DNA of 7,140 bases from Gammaproteobacteria bacterium. Lineage in GTDB: Bacteria; Pseudomonadota; Gammaproteobacteria; UBA6429. The position numbers were made by a program, and so were the translations under genes. This document shows, piece after piece, positions 6,548-7,140 of this stretch. A model generated the notes under the pieces. It searched no databases. It was not told where the DNA came from and saw only the letters and a list, made by a program, of their open reading frames with translations. Within the stretch, counting starts at the first letter, position 1. The number at the start of each line of letters is the position of its first letter. The stretch covers positions 1-7,140 of the forward strand of contig QIKU01000226.1 in NCBI GenBank assembly GCA_003232015.1, read 5' to 3'.

Positions 6548-6955
6548 ATGAGCAAGCAATCTACAATTAAAGTTGAAATAACAGCAGAAAATAAATGCAG
6601 TTTTTGTACAGGCACCAAATGCTGCGTGTATACAACACAGCATTTGGACACCCCCAGAACAAAAGATGACTTTGACCACCTGCTTTGGCAAATGGCACAT
6701 AAAAATATTCAGATTTATAAAGATGCAGGTGAATGGTTTTTATTAGTGAATAATGAATGCCAGTTTTTGGGCGCGAATGGGCAGTGCGGTATTTACGATA
6801 CCCGGCCACAACTTTGTCGGGACTATTCAAATGATTATTGTGAGTTTGACGAGCCAGCGGAAAAAGGTTTTCAGTTTTATTTTAAAACCTATCAGGAACT
6901 GGATAAGTATTGCCGTAAGCGGTTTAAAAAATGGGATGATCGGTTTACGAGTTAA
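6548..6955 (+). CDS. YkgJ-family CxxC/CC metal- or iron-sulfur-cluster protein
   Basis: A 135-residue soluble protein of the YkgJ type (zinc- or iron-chelating, putative Fe-S cluster). Cysteines lie at 17, 20, 25 and 26 (CSFC....CC), then at 71, 80, 90, 98 and 122. CGIYDTRPQLCRDY (80-93) is the family's characteristic second half, and the length is normal for the small form. Biochemical function in this subfamily is not established; members are thought to bind a cluster and may act on protein or cofactor modification. It diverges from the kinase with only 40 bases between start codons, so regulatory DNA for one must overlap the coding region of the other. The ATG at 6548 is the only start before the first cysteines; AGGAACAGG at 6524-6532 is a distant ribosome site. 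The region after it (6956-7140) has no clear gene. Confidence 0.9.
   Translation: MSKQSTIKVEITAENKCSFCTGTKCCVYTTQHLDTPRTKDDFDHLLWQMAHKNIQIYKDAGEWFLLVNNECQFLGANGQCGIYDTRPQLCRDYSNDYCEFDEPAEKGFQFYFKTYQELDKYCRKRFKKWDDRFTS
6615..6647. repeat. 33-base near-perfect palindrome inside the YkgJ-family gene
   Basis: Arms CCAAATGCTG (6615-6624) and CAGCATTTGG (6638-6647) are exact inverted copies, and the 13-base spacer itself contains the palindrome TGTATACA. It covers codons 23-34, including Cys25 and Cys26 of the cluster. As RNA it would form a stable hairpin near the 5' end of the gene. As DNA it lies about 110-140 bases upstream of the kinase start, where an operator could sit. Confidence 0.8.
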
Positions 6956-7021
6956 GTGTATGGTTTTACTCCTTGTTCCTTGCAGTGACCTGGCTAGTAA
7001 GTAGCAAGGATGGAATAAGAT

Positions 7022-7082
7022 GCAAGCCGGGAGGCCAGCCCCCAACCTTCCCGGATTTCGCTTCGCTGCATCCGGGCTTGTA
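7022..7082. repeat. REP-like palindromic repeat, copy 3 (left arm eroded)
   Basis: The right arm (7049-7082) reads, as complement, TACAAGCCCGGATGCAGCG and ends AAATCCGGGA, close to the arms of the two other copies. The left arm from about 7022 keeps only GCAAGCCGGGA and then diverges, so this is a partly decayed or half-replaced copy. It lies downstream of the YkgJ-family gene. A short hairpin GGTAAGCT/AGCTTATC follows at 7091-7117 without a T run. Confidence 0.65.
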
Positions 7083-7140
7083 TCTTTCTCGGTAAGCTGT
7101 TTAGCTAATAGCTTATCAGGATGTGTGATGAACCTGTATC

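Noticed and set aside
6976..7010. CCTTGC/GCAAGG inverted repeat after the YkgJ-family gene as a terminator
   Set aside because: Six pairs around a loop of about 20 bases and no T run; not convincing.
7118..7140. AGG followed by ATG codons at 7121 and 7128, possibly the start of a next gene
   Set aside because: Only 20 bases remain, too few to judge coding or to choose between the frames.

Overview
This window is most likely chromosomal DNA of a gammaproteobacterium with moderate to low GC. The AroG-type DAHP synthase, the pip-dtd pair, the tRNA-Arg(UCG) with an encoded CCA end and the REP-like palindromes with ends close to GTAGCCTGGATG all fit that group, perhaps a Cellvibrionales-like lineage. 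That assignment is an inference from protein and repeat character, not from a search.

Left edge (1-370): a fragment of a peptide chain release factor 2 gene. Its wording (GAGGDDAEDF, NDHGGYRNIT) resembles RF2 of candidate-phyla (Patescibacteria-type) bacteria more than a gammaproteobacterial RF2. It stops about 11 bases from the 3' end of a tRNA-Arg gene on the minus strand. This could be foreign DNA integrated at a tRNA or an assembly join.

Left centre (446-2403): a REP-like palindrome, then a minus-strand pair. The pair is aroG (first step of aromatic amino acid synthesis, with the phenylalanine feedback site preserved) and, 20 bases downstream, a 131-residue protein that looks like only the N-terminal part of a D-2-hydroxyacid dehydrogenase.

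Centre (2404-4348): a tightly packed plus-strand operon. It holds an unrecognised four-helix membrane protein with a PHAHGN motif, proline iminopeptidase (pip, GTG start, 2-base gap) and D-aminoacyl-tRNA deacylase (dtd, ATGA overlap). dtd meets a small two-helix membrane protein tail to tail with a 4-base overlap.

Right (4627-7140): a second REP-like palindrome, then a hybrid histidine kinase on the minus strand whose membrane sensor resembles that of RpfC. A YkgJ-family CxxC/CC metal-cluster protein diverges from it. A 33-base palindrome lies inside the cysteine-cluster codons of this last gene, so both strands spell nearly the same peptide. A third, eroded REP-like palindrome closes the window. 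No CRISPR array, transposase, integrase or phage gene is visible. The accessory-looking material is confined to the RF2 fragment and the palindromic repeats; the rest looks like ordinary chromosome.
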